From: Chloroflexota bacterium | GTDB taxonomy: Bacteria > Chloroflexota > Dormibacteria > Dormibacterales > Dormibacteraceae | Direction of reading: 5' to 3' | DNA: 64,000 bases | Assembly (NCBI GenBank): GCA_005880915.1 | Contig: VBIW01000037.1 | Location: 1-64,000, forward strand | Shown: piece after piece, positions 48,299 through 57,217 of the stretch | How positions within the stretch are numbered: the first letter of the stretch is position 1 | Layout of the letters: each line of letters begins with the position of its first letter | Translations under genes and position numbers: made by a program | The notes under the pieces: generated by a model | Seen by the model: only the letters and a program-made list of their open reading frames with translations | Databases searched by the model: none | What the model was told of the DNA's origin: nothing

Positions 48299-50842
48299 TT
48301 GACCTCGTTCAGCTCGCTATCGCGGGCCGCGCAACTGTACATCGTCGGCGTTGTGGCAGTCGGCGTAATGTCGGTCCTCTTGGGCTGGCTCGTCAGTCCA
48401 GTTCCGCCGGCCTTCGTTGCCACCGTTGTCTATTTGGGCATTGGCACCCAGATAGCCGCACTCCGACCGATCCCGTGGAGGCGTGGCCGTCAATGGGTCG
48501 TGGATCCACTGCTGATAGCGACCGGCCTGATCGCCCCAGGCGCGGGAGTGGCGTCGGTCGCATGGTTGGCCGTATTTGACGGCCGCGTCCCCGGTCGGAC
48601 GATCACATGGTGGGCGTTCTTGTTTAACCGGGCGATGTTGGCCACGGCCTACACAGTTCCATCCATAGCCGTCGCTTCCCTGGGCCATGGTCTGGAATGG
48701 TTGCCCCTTAAGACTCTGCTGTATGTGGGAACAGCGCTTGGCCTTAACTACACCCTTACGGCACTCGGATGGGCGTTTGTTGCGCGCGCTTCCCTTGTAG
48801 CGACGTTGTTTGAAAACGTTGGCCTGGCTGCTGTCCTCGGGACCGCGGCTGTGAGTTTTTCGGGGGGCATCATTTTCCTCCTCCTTCAGAGCCCGCCTGT
48901 CGAGATAGGGCCGTTGCAGGTTCCCCTTGGTTACATCATGGCCCCGGGACTCTTCGGTTTCGTCTTGGCCGTGCGCGGCAATCTCGCCGACGCGCAGCGT
49001 CAAACATTGCTCAAGGATCAGACGCTGGAACTTGCCGCTCAGGTCCTTGACGCACGGGATAGGTACACCGAGTCGCATTCGATTCGCGTAGCCGAAATGG
49101 CGGGCAACCTAGGTGAGCGACTGGAGTTGGGTGACAGGGAAGTCGAACTCATTCGAACAGCTGCAGCGCTGCACGACCTCGGCAAGATCGGCGTCCGTGA
49201 TGACATCCTCAACAAACCAGGTCCCTTGACGGAAGAGGAATGGGAGATCATGCGGCGGCATCCCGATATCGGGGCGGACATGATCGCCCAGCACTCTGCC
49301 CTCGCCGAGGTGGCGCCGCTTGTGCGTCACCATCACGAGCGTTGGGATGGCTCGGGCTATCCCGCTGGCCTGAAAGGGGACGTCATTCCTTTTGGGGCTC
49401 GCATTCTGTCGGTGGCAGATTCGTTTGACACCATCACTGGTGCTCGTCTTTACCGACGATCTTTGATGACACCGATCGAGGGTGTCGAGGACATCAGCCG
49501 ACGAGCAAATCAGTGGTACGACCCCAACGTTGTCGATGCCCTTCGGGAGCTGCACGGGCTCCCACCAATGGAGGTCCTCAACCGGCCCGAAGTACCGCGC
49601 CGAATTACGACTCTGAGGGTGTTGCGGGCTAACCCAGGCTTCAGCAGCTTGCTCGCGGCGATCGGCATCTCGTCACTGGGTGATCCACTTACTCAGGTCG
49701 CTGCGCTCATCGCGATTTACGCGAACACCCGCGACGCTCGCATTGTCGCACTCGGTTTCATCATCCAGGCCATTGCAACGATCGCGGTCACCAGTCTGGC
49801 CGGCGGGATTGTGGACAGGCTTCCTCGACGCGGACTGGTCGTGGGACTTGAGCTGCTCCGCGCAGCGACTCTTGTTGCGACGGCTTTACTTATCGGTCGA
49901 GATTGGCGCCTGATCCTGCCTATCCTTTTCCTGCTCGCCGCTATCAACGCGATCGTTCAGCCGGCCAAACAAGCCGCGATCCCAGGCCTTGTCCCAGCCG
50001 GACAGGTGGGTAAAGCCAATGCGATCGTCGCTGCGACCACGATGCTTGCCGGCGCAGTTGGCTTTGGACTAGCCGCTGGGATCCTCAGCAAGTTTCCGAC
50101 TTCGATCAACACCCTGTTCATCGCTGACGCCATGACCTTCGCCCTCGCCGCGGTCATCATCCTCGGCATCCCAAACCTCGGCGGCGGTCTCGTCAGCACA
50201 TCCGTCTCAGGTGCCCTCCGCCGAGCATGGTCTCTGGTTGAAGCGCGCCCCCATCTCGTGATCAGTACTCTGGCCGCTTTCCTGATTCCGATCAGTCTTC
50301 CGGCGGTGCTTGCGCTCGCTTACCAGGTGCCGACGCCGGGTGGCTCGGGTGGTGAGACCTATTCACTGCTAGAGCTCGTGTCGGCAATTGGCATTTTCGT
50401 TGGGTCACTTGTTGTCAGTCGCTTGGCTGCGATCGGCACTATGCGCACCGTGGGAGCTGGTCTACTTTTGACCGGTGCCTTCTCGGTGGCGCTCTCGATG
50501 ACACACGACATCTCAGTGATCGTGGCCGTTCTGTTCATCGCATCCGTGGGCAATCCGATTTACACCGTCGCAAATCAGACCGCCCTGGTAGAGACTGCCG
50601 ACGCATCCAACCGCGGCAGCGTGATGGCTACGCGGTTTGGTCTCGCTCAAACAGCAGGAATTATCGGGATCGCCGTCGGTGGTCTGATCACCAGCCTGCG
50701 CAGTCCGCAACTGGCATTCGGCGTCCTGGGCCTGGGATTGGTAATGCTGGCCCTCTACGCTCTTGCGGCCGGGCGTAGCACGACGAATCCGCTACACGGC
50801 GCGCCCTATGAGGAAGCGGTCCTCCAGCAGGCCAAGACCTGA
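48299..50842 (+). CDS. Membrane sensor + HD-GYP phosphodiesterase + MFS transporter fusion
   Basis: N-terminal multi-TM; ALHDLGKIGVRDDILNKPGPLTEEEWEIMRRHP...HHHERWDGSGYPAGLKGDVIPFGARILSVADSFD; then about 12 TM MFS-like region from about residue 440. Confidence 0.9.
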   Translation: MTSFSSLSRAAQLYIVGVVAVGVMSVLLGWLVSPVPPAFVATVVYLGIGTQIAALRPIPWRRGRQWVVDPLLIATGLIAPGAGVASVAWLAVFDGRVPGRTITWWAFLFNRAMLATAYTVPSIAVASLGHGLEWLPLKTLLYVGTALGLNYTLTALGWAFVARASLVATLFENVGLAAVLGTAAVSFSGGIIFLLLQSPPVEIGPLQVPLGYIMAPGLFGFVLAVRGNLADAQRQTLLKDQTLELAAQVLDARDRYTESHSIRVAEMAGNLGERLELGDREVELIRTAAALHDLGKIGVRDDILNKPGPLTEEEWEIMRRHPDIGADMIAQHSALAEVAPLVRHHHERWDGSGYPAGLKGDVIPFGARILSVADSFDTITGARLYRRSLMTPIEGVEDISRRANQWYDPNVVDALRELHGLPPMEVLNRPEVPRRITTLRVLRANPGFSSLLAAIGISSLGDPLTQVAALIAIYANTRDARIVALGFIIQAIATIAVTSLAGGIVDRLPRRGLVVGLELLRAATLVATALLIGRDWRLILPILFLLAAINAIVQPAKQAAIPGLVPAGQVGKANAIVAATTMLAGAVGFGLAAGILSKFPTSINTLFIADAMTFALAAVIILGIPNLGGGLVSTSVSGALRRAWSLVEARPHLVISTLAAFLIPISLPAVLALAYQVPTPGGSGGETYSLLELVSAIGIFVGSLVVSRLAAIGTMRTVGAGLLLTGAFSVALSMTHDISVIVAVLFIASVGNPIYTVANQTALVETADASNRGSVMATRFGLAQTAGIIGIAVGGLITSLRSPQLAFGVLGLGLVMLALYALAAGRSTTNPLHGAPYEEAVLQQAKT

Positions 50843-50883
50843 CCCCGCTGCGCCCAAGGTCCCTCTGGTCATACTGCGCGTGA

Positions 50884-52023
50884 TTGCATAACGTGCGACC
50901 AAACCCGCAGCCGGGAGCGCCCCGCGAGCCAGAACTCGAGAGCCCACCCCCGATCAGCGGGGTGGCGGTTTCCGTGCGGCCTCTCGACCCGAAGCGGCGG
51001 CGTCGCTATCTGCAAATCGGATTCGGCATCGCGGCCCTTTTCGTCGCGATCGTCATCCTCTTCCTGCTTCGCGACTTCCTGGGCGCGTTCGTGCTCGGAG
51101 CTGCGATCGCGTTTCTGATTCAGCCCGCGGTGACTCGGCTCCACGCCGCCGGCGTACCCCGGCTGCTGGCCATCTCGCTCGTCTTCGTCGCGATCATCAT
51201 CATCCTGGCGGGTTTGGTGCTCTTGATCGTTCCACTTGGTGTGAGTGAGGTGGGTCAGCTTCAGGTCCAGGCGCCCACACTGGCCGCTGCGGCGCAGAAG
51301 AGTCTCAACGGTCTTCAGCCCATCCAGGTCTTCGGCATTGACATCGACCTGAAGGGCGTGACGGCGACAATCAACTCGCACCTACGCGAATATGTGCTTG
51401 GTCAGTTTGGCAACGCGGTCACGCTCGGCCTCACGGCGCTGACCACTGTGCTGCAGCTCCTGCTGATGTTCATCGTGGCCTTCCTCCTCGCCATCGAAGC
51501 CCCTGCGGTACGCCGTGACCTCCGCCGATTCGTGCCCAGCGACTATCGCAGCGACTTCGACCAGATCTGGCGCCAGGTTCGCAAAATGCTCTACGCCTAC
51601 GTTCGCGGACAGCTCATCATCGCCGCGCTGATCGGGATCTGCTCCGGCATCGCCTGCGCCGCGATCGGTCTTCCCGACCCAGTTGCCCTAGGTTTGATTG
51701 CCGGAATCACCGCCCTTATCCCTTACTTCGGGCCGTTCATCGGCGCGGTGCCGGCGATCCTCGTCGGCTTGAGCCAGTCTCCGGGCTCCGCCCTGCTGAT
51801 CGGGCTTCTCTATCTCTTGATCTCGAATGTGATCCTCAACGTCGTCTATCCGAAAATCATGGGAGACGCGGTCAAACTTCCGCCGATTCTCGTCATCGTC
51901 GCCTTGATCGCCGGCTTCAGCTGGGGTGGGATTCTCGGAATGTTCGTCGCTGTGCCCATGGCGGCGACGCTGCGCATCCTGTTCGACCACATCTATCCGC
52001 GCCTTTACGAGAGGCCGGTGTGA
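50884..52023 (+). CDS. AI-2E family transporter
   Basis: Multi-TM; YVRGQLIIAALIGICSGIACAAIGLPDPVALGLIAGITALIPYFGPFIGAVPAILVGL. Confidence 0.93.
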   Translation: MHNVRPNPQPGAPREPELESPPPISGVAVSVRPLDPKRRRRYLQIGFGIAALFVAIVILFLLRDFLGAFVLGAAIAFLIQPAVTRLHAAGVPRLLAISLVFVAIIIILAGLVLLIVPLGVSEVGQLQVQAPTLAAAAQKSLNGLQPIQVFGIDIDLKGVTATINSHLREYVLGQFGNAVTLGLTALTTVLQLLLMFIVAFLLAIEAPAVRRDLRRFVPSDYRSDFDQIWRQVRKMLYAYVRGQLIIAALIGICSGIACAAIGLPDPVALGLIAGITALIPYFGPFIGAVPAILVGLSQSPGSALLIGLLYLLISNVILNVVYPKIMGDAVKLPPILVIVALIAGFSWGGILGMFVAVPMAATLRILFDHIYPRLYERPV

Positions 52024-52733
52024 AGATCGCCCTGGTGTCGGACATCCATGCCAACTGGCAGGCGCTCGACGCCGTGTTGCGTGACTGCCCGCCCGTTGAC
52101 GAGACGATATGTCTCGGGGATGTGGTCGGTTACGGCGGGGATCCAAAGCGTTGCGCCGACGAGGTCATCAGGCGCAAGTGGCTGACCCTCGTAGGTAACC
52201 ACGATCGCGCCTGCACGGATCCGGAGATACTCGAGTGGTTCAACGACGACGCGGCATCGGTCGTGCGTTGGACGATTGAAGTGATTGGAGAAGAAAGGTT
52301 GGAATGGCTGCGCGGACTGCCGGACAGTCACGTCGAGCATGACGTGCTGCTTGTTCATGCGAGCCCACGCGACCACATCTATGAGTACGTCCTCGACACC
52401 GCGGTCGCTCACTCCAACCTCGAGCTGCTCGACGGGGGCATCTGCTTTCATGGACATACCCATGTACCGGGAATCTTTGGCGTCAGCAACGGCGCGGTGA
52501 CGCACGAATATCGCGTGGACAAGTTTCGGCTCGAGGGGCCGGCCCTCGTGAATCCAGGCAGCGTCGGCCAGCCACGCGATGGCTTGCCGACCGCCAGCTA
52601 CGGTGTCTGGGACGTGGACCAGAAAACGTTCGAGTTCCGGCGCGTCCGCTACGACATCAAAGGCGCCCAGCGCGCGATCCGAAAAGCCAAGCTCCCGGAG
52701 CGATTCGCCCTTCGACTCGAAAGCGGTCGATGA
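52020..52733 (+). CDS. Metallophosphoesterase family protein
   Basis: KIALVSDIHANWQALDAVL, CLGDVVGYGGDP, LVGNHDRA, CFHGHTHVPG, VNPGSVGQPRDG. Confidence 0.95.
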   Translation: MKIALVSDIHANWQALDAVLRDCPPVDETICLGDVVGYGGDPKRCADEVIRRKWLTLVGNHDRACTDPEILEWFNDDAASVVRWTIEVIGEERLEWLRGLPDSHVEHDVLLVHASPRDHIYEYVLDTAVAHSNLELLDGGICFHGHTHVPGIFGVSNGAVTHEYRVDKFRLEGPALVNPGSVGQPRDGLPTASYGVWDVDQKTFEFRRVRYDIKGAQRAIRKAKLPERFALRLESGR

Positions 52734-54751
52734 ACCCGCGGCTGGCCATGAGGTTGGTGCGGCTCGGCTACGCGGCTGCCGCCGGGGCGGGTATTGGCTC
52801 TTTCCTGTTCTGGACCGTCTATTGGTTCTCGTTTGTCCGCGGCAACCTGCGCGGCCCAGATTTCTTCAACTTCTACGCAGCCGCGAAGCTCTTTGTCTCA
52901 AATGGTGGGTCGGCCGTCTACGACATCGCGATGCAGCGCCAGGTCGAGCTCCAGATTACGGGCGCAGATCCCTCTCGGTTCATCGTCTTGCCGTACTTTC
53001 ATCCGCCCTACTACACGCTGCTGATCGCGCCGCTCGCGTATCTCGACTATCGCAACGCCTACTACGTGATGGCTGCTTTCAACGCCATCTTGGTCGCGGC
53101 TCTGATTGCGATCCTGGTCAAAAGCAGCCTGCGGGTCCGGGGCCGCGGCTGGCTGGTGGCCGCCGCGATGATCGCCGGCTTTTTTCCCCTATTTGTGACT
53201 GTGCTGCAAGGCCAGTCGGACCTGGTGGTCCTGGTACCCCTGGCCGGCGCCTATGCCGCCTGGGCAAAGGGCCGTTACGGCATGGCCGGTGCATTGAGCG
53301 CGCTCGCGCTCTCCAAGCCGCAGCTGCTGTTACTGATACCGATTCTGTTCCTGGCTCGGCGCTCGTGGCGTGCGCTCGCGTCCTTCGTCGGAGTCCTGCT
53401 CGCACTCGGCGTGATTTCCGTTGCCGGCTTCGGCTTGGATCCTGTGATCACGTACCTGACCTCAGTCGGGACGTGGGCCATCACGGGCCACCTGCCAAAC
53501 ACCGGTCAGCTTGTCTACACCGACCCGGCGGTGTACTCGCTGCGCAACATCCTCGAGGCCGTGCCAGGTGGCGGGAAAGTCGTCGCTTTCGTGATCCTGG
53601 TCTTGCTGCTGGCCCTCGTCGCCCTGTCACTCAGCTGGCGCCCCGACAAACCGCGCCTCGATTTCGCCCTTGCGATCGCGGCGTCGCTCGTCTTGAGCCC
53701 GCACCAGAACGTGCACGACCTGGCACTGCTGGTGATCCCGGGCTTTGCGCTGGCAGACCTGGCACTCGCGGGCCAGCTTCGCTGGCCCCACGTCACGGCA
53801 GCAGTCCTGTTCTTTGCGTACGCCGCGATCGATCTGACGCTCGCCATCAACTTCTGGTCGGCGGCAGTCGGGGCGCTCGCCGTCGCGGGTTATCTCACAG
53901 CCGAACGGATGGCCGTGCGGCCGGACCCAATTCCGCTTGGCGAGCTGCAGTGGAGCGGCCCGCGGCCGCGTCGCGTGATAGTACTTCCCGCCTATCGAGC
54001 GGCGAAGACGCTGGTCGAGGTGGTCGGGGACATTCCTCAAGGCTCAGCCGATCGAATCCTGCTCGTAGATGACGCAAGTGCCGACGCGACAGTCAGCGTG
54101 GCGACCGCGCTCAGACTCGACGTGATCCGACATCAACGCAACCTGGGCTATGGCGGGAACCAGAAGACATGCTATCGCCAGGCGCTGGCGATGGGCGCGG
54201 ACGTAGTGGTGATGCTTCATCCCGATGGTCAGTACGACCCGGCCCTGGTCCCGAATCTCTGTCGCGTCATCGAGAGTGGAGAGGCGGATATCGTGCTCGG
54301 TTCGCGGTGGCTTGGTCTCGACCCCGCCAAGGCAGGGATGCCGTGGTGGAAGAGGCTCGGCAACCGCTTCCTCACCGCATCCGAGAACCGGGTGTTGGGC
54401 CTCAAGCTCTCCGAATACCACACTGGCTATCGCGCCTATTCGCGGCGTTTTCTCGAGGCCATCCCATTTCTCGAGAACAGCAACGACTTTGTTTTCGACA
54501 CCCAGGTCCTGGTCCAGGCGGCCACCTTCGGCTTCAAGATCGGAGAGGTGCCTGCGATCGGCCGGTACCACGCGGACGCGAGCTCGACGAGCTTCAAGAC
54601 CTCGACGATCTATGGCTTGAAGACCCTCGGCGCACTTGTTCGCTACGTGATGCACCGAGCGGGGTTCAGGTCGCCGTGGCTGACCCCGGCGTCAGATGCC
54701 GACAAACAGGCGCTTGCGGTAAGCCAGGTAGCCCACCACAGCCAGGTTTAG
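52730..54751 (+). CDS. GT87/DUF2029-like membrane glycosyltransferase fused to GT2 glycosyltransferase
   Basis: N-term FRGPDF-like NLRGPDFFNFYAAAKLFV and multi-TM; C-term VIVLPAYRAAKTL...RILLVDDASADATVSVA...LGYGGNQKTCYRQAL...VMLHPDGQYDP. Confidence 0.88.
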   Translation: MNPRLAMRLVRLGYAAAAGAGIGSFLFWTVYWFSFVRGNLRGPDFFNFYAAAKLFVSNGGSAVYDIAMQRQVELQITGADPSRFIVLPYFHPPYYTLLIAPLAYLDYRNAYYVMAAFNAILVAALIAILVKSSLRVRGRGWLVAAAMIAGFFPLFVTVLQGQSDLVVLVPLAGAYAAWAKGRYGMAGALSALALSKPQLLLLIPILFLARRSWRALASFVGVLLALGVISVAGFGLDPVITYLTSVGTWAITGHLPNTGQLVYTDPAVYSLRNILEAVPGGGKVVAFVILVLLLALVALSLSWRPDKPRLDFALAIAASLVLSPHQNVHDLALLVIPGFALADLALAGQLRWPHVTAAVLFFAYAAIDLTLAINFWSAAVGALAVAGYLTAERMAVRPDPIPLGELQWSGPRPRRVIVLPAYRAAKTLVEVVGDIPQGSADRILLVDDASADATVSVATALRLDVIRHQRNLGYGGNQKTCYRQALAMGADVVVMLHPDGQYDPALVPNLCRVIESGEADIVLGSRWLGLDPAKAGMPWWKRLGNRFLTASENRVLGLKLSEYHTGYRAYSRRFLEAIPFLENSNDFVFDTQVLVQAATFGFKIGEVPAIGRYHADASSTSFKTSTIYGLKTLGALVRYVMHRAGFRSPWLTPASDADKQALAVSQVAHHSQV

Positions 54752-55240
54752 CACCAGCGCGCCGACCTTGAACAGGGTCGGATGGATGACAACCTCGTAG
54801 AGCTCGTAGGGAATCAGGATCCCGGTCGCGATGACGGTCAGGTATTCGGCCCAGCGTCGGCGCATGGCGAGCCCGACCCCCTCGGTCGCCTCGAGTGTTG
54901 CGTAGGTGATGGCGCTCAGCGCAAGCAGGTTGATGTGGCTGAAGGCGCCGACATAAACAAGACCCCGCAGCAGCAGCTGCATGATGACGCCGCGTCCCAC
55001 ATTGAGGTTCAGCTGGTTTTCGGCGTAGTCGGCCCAGTTGTCGAGCCAACCCTTGCGGCCTGCGACCAGCAGGCCGATTGCGAGGATTATCAGGATGGTT
55101 GACTTGACGAGGCGCTCGACGATGATGACCTTGATAAACGCGTCGTGCTCGCCGCCGATGGTACCGAGCTCGTGCCACAGACGGGCGAAATAGTGGGGAC
55201 GCTGGTGCGTGGTCCTGGCCATCGCGACTGACCTTAACAA
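54692..55240 (-). CDS. DUF2127-like membrane protein
   Basis: FIKVIIVERLVKSTILIILAIGLLV...EATEGVGLAMRRRWAEYLTVIATGILIPYELYEV. Confidence 0.8.
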   Translation of the reverse strand: MLRSVAMARTTHQRPHYFARLWHELGTIGGEHDAFIKVIIVERLVKSTILIILAIGLLVAGRKGWLDNWADYAENQLNLNVGRGVIMQLLLRGLVYVGAFSHINLLALSAITYATLEATEGVGLAMRRRWAEYLTVIATGILIPYELYEVVIHPTLFKVGALVLNLAVVGYLAYRKRLFVGI

Positions 55241-55292
55241 GCAGGGTTGTTAACGGTGTCTGCGTCGCCTAGGGTCCAGGTCAGGCTCGGCA

Positions 55293-55328
55293 GGCTGGGG
55301 GAGGGCGCCGCTGGGAGGGGGAGGGCCC
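55293..55328. repeat. GC-rich element, copy 2
   Basis: ggctgggggagggcgccgctgggagggggagggccc, similar to 9569-9605. Confidence 0.7.
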
Positions 55329-55363
55329 GCGAAAGGGATCGCGGCACCCGGCCGGAGTCGGGT

Positions 55364-55840
55364 TTACGGTGTGCCCTCGTCGCGGTGCTCTCGGTGCTCC
55401 CGGAAGAGCATCACCCGGCAGTTCGCGTTCTTGAGCACGTAAGGAACGGTCTTGCCGAGGTTGAACTCCCCAAACCGCCGCTTGTAAGGCAGCCCCATCA
55501 CGATCAGGTCGGCCCCCCATTCGACCGCTTCGTCGACCAGGGCCGGGCCGGTGTCCCGCGCCTGCACCAGCTCGGTCTCGACCGGCAGCTGCGAGGCTGC
55601 AGCCAGCTTCTCCACCTCGTCGAGGATCTTCTCCCCCCGCTCCACCACGTCGTCGAGCACCGCACCTAGGGGAAGCGACCGGTTCACCTCGATGATATGC
55701 ACCCCGTAGAGCCGCCCGCCCTGCGGGTCGGTCATTCGGCACGCCAAACGTACGGTCTCCGCGTCGATGTCCTGGCCGCCTACCGCCACCAAGACCTTGC
55801 GCGACGTTGTCGGATGGACATGCGCGGTTCGGTCGGCCAT
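55364..55840 (-). CDS. Universal stress protein
   Basis: RKVLVAVGGQDIDAETVRLACRMT...GADLIVMGLPYKRRFGEFNLGKTVPYVLKNANCRVMLFRE. Confidence 0.92.
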   Translation of the reverse strand: MADRTAHVHPTTSRKVLVAVGGQDIDAETVRLACRMTDPQGGRLYGVHIIEVNRSLPLGAVLDDVVERGEKILDEVEKLAAASQLPVETELVQARDTGPALVDEAVEWGADLIVMGLPYKRRFGEFNLGKTVPYVLKNANCRVMLFREHREHRDEGTP

Positions 55841-56046
55841 CAGTGCTGCGGCCCGTGCGTGACGCGACGGACGAGGACGTAGCCGGCGAAGATGAAGCAG
55901 ACCACCGCCGTGGCGGCGGCGAGGTCCTGCGAGATCGGATCGAGGGTTCGATGTACAGCCAGGTACGCGACCACCCAGATCCCGATCGCGAGCGCCATGA
56001 AGCCCATGAAGGTGAATGGGAAACGCAAGCGCCCAAATCCTACCAA
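55840..56046 (-). CDS. Hypothetical small membrane protein
   Basis: Two predicted TM helices; overlaps USP start by one nucleotide. Confidence 0.65.
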   Translation of the reverse strand: MVGFGRLRFPFTFMGFMALAIGIWVVAYLAVHRTLDPISQDLAAATAVVCFIFAGYVLVRRVTHGPQH

Positions 56047-56101
56047 CCTCCGACTTCCTCGCCGGAGGGGGCTTGATGGGCCTCCCTATAATCAACCGGG
56101 G

Positions 56102-56530
56102 TTGAAGCTCGTCATCGTTGGGTGTGGGCGGGTCGGATCACAGATCGCATCCGATATGGATCGCTCTGGCCATGAGGTTGTGATCGTCGACCGAGATCCA
56201 AACGCGTTCTCCCGCGCCTCGACGCGGGGCGTGCTGACCAGGGAGTTCAAAGGCGACCAGGTCGTGGGCAACGGCACCGACGCCGATGTCTTGCGCCGAG
56301 CGGGGATCGAACATGCGGACGGCTTCGTTGCCGTGACCGAGGGCGACAATCGCAACATCATGGCCTCGCAGATCGCCAAGCACGTCTTCAAGGTCCCGCA
56401 CGTCGTGGCCCGCATCTACGATCCTGAGCGAGCCGACGCATACGAAAAGCTCGGTCTGCACACGATCTGCCCCACAATCGAAGGCGCGCTTCACATCCAG
56501 AAGGTATTGCTGGAGCGGGAGAGCAAATAG
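56102..56530 (+). CDS. TrkA-N domain potassium uptake protein
   Basis: KLVIVGCGRVGSQIASDMDRSGHEVVIVDRD. Confidence 0.93.
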   Translation: MKLVIVGCGRVGSQIASDMDRSGHEVVIVDRDPNAFSRASTRGVLTREFKGDQVVGNGTDADVLRRAGIEHADGFVAVTEGDNRNIMASQIAKHVFKVPHVVARIYDPERADAYEKLGLHTICPTIEGALHIQKVLLERESK

Positions 56531-56534
56531 CGGC

Positions 56535-56936
56535 GTGTATGTGATCGTCGTGGGGGGCGGAACCGTCGGCTACTACATGTCGCGCGATCTCGTTGAGCGC
56601 GGGCATGAGGTGACTCTCATCGAGAGGGACGCGAAGCGCGCTGATTGGCTTGAAACTCAGCTCGGCAGCATCGTCATGCGCGGCGACGGCTGCGAGGTTA
56701 GATTCCTGGCTCAGACTGGCATCGAGCGCGCCGATGCGATCGTGGCCGTGACCGCCGACGATGAGGACAACCTGATCGCCCTGCAGATGGCGAAGAAGCA
56801 CTTCCGCGTCAAAAAGACAGTCGCCCGAGTGAACAATCCGTCGAACGTCGAGATCTTCAAGACGCTCGGGGTTGACGAAGCGGTATCGGCAACCGACGTG
56901 CTCCTCGCGGCGCTCGAGCCACCGATCACCACCTGA
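56535..56936 (+). CDS. TrkA-N domain potassium uptake protein (second copy)
   Basis: VIVVGGGTVGYYMSRDLVERGHEVTLIERD. Confidence 0.93.
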   Translation: MYVIVVGGGTVGYYMSRDLVERGHEVTLIERDAKRADWLETQLGSIVMRGDGCEVRFLAQTGIERADAIVAVTADDEDNLIALQMAKKHFRVKKTVARVNNPSNVEIFKTLGVDEAVSATDVLLAALEPPITT

Positions 56937-56947
56937 CGAATAAGAAA

Positions 56948-56970
56948 GGGCCGCTCATGATGAGCGGCCC
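56948..56970 (-). terminator. Intrinsic terminator-like hairpin
   Basis: gggccgctca-tga-tgagcggccc, followed on minus strand by tttcttattc. Confidence 0.7.
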
Positions 56971-56988
56971 CCTAGTCGAATCTCTAGG

Positions 56989-57132
56989 TTATGAGGCCTT
57001 GCCGATCTTGTAGATCTTGGTGCCGCAATAGGGGCACGTGCCGACCGTTGCTGGCTTGCCGTTCTTCATCGTGATCGGCTGAGGGTCTTTCATCTCGACC
57101 TTTCTCTTGTCCTTCAAGCAGTAGCCTTCCAC
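56989..57132 (-). CDS. DUF5679-like zinc-ribbon small protein (47 aa; absent from ORF track)
   Basis: VEGYCLKDKRKVEMKDPQPITMKNGKPATVGTCPYCGTKIYKIGKAS*. Confidence 0.85.
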   Translation of the reverse strand: MEGYCLKDKRKVEMKDPQPITMKNGKPATVGTCPYCGTKIYKIGKAS

Positions 57133-57217
57133 AAACTCACCGTCCTTATTAGAGATTCTGTCGTGGGGGCGGACTCGCCCATTCTAGGGGTGCGTATTTG
57201 GTCAACACAACCCCAAT

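Noticed and set aside
52579-54072. 497-aa plus-strand ORF
   Set aside because: Out-of-frame shadow of the GT87/GT2 gene.
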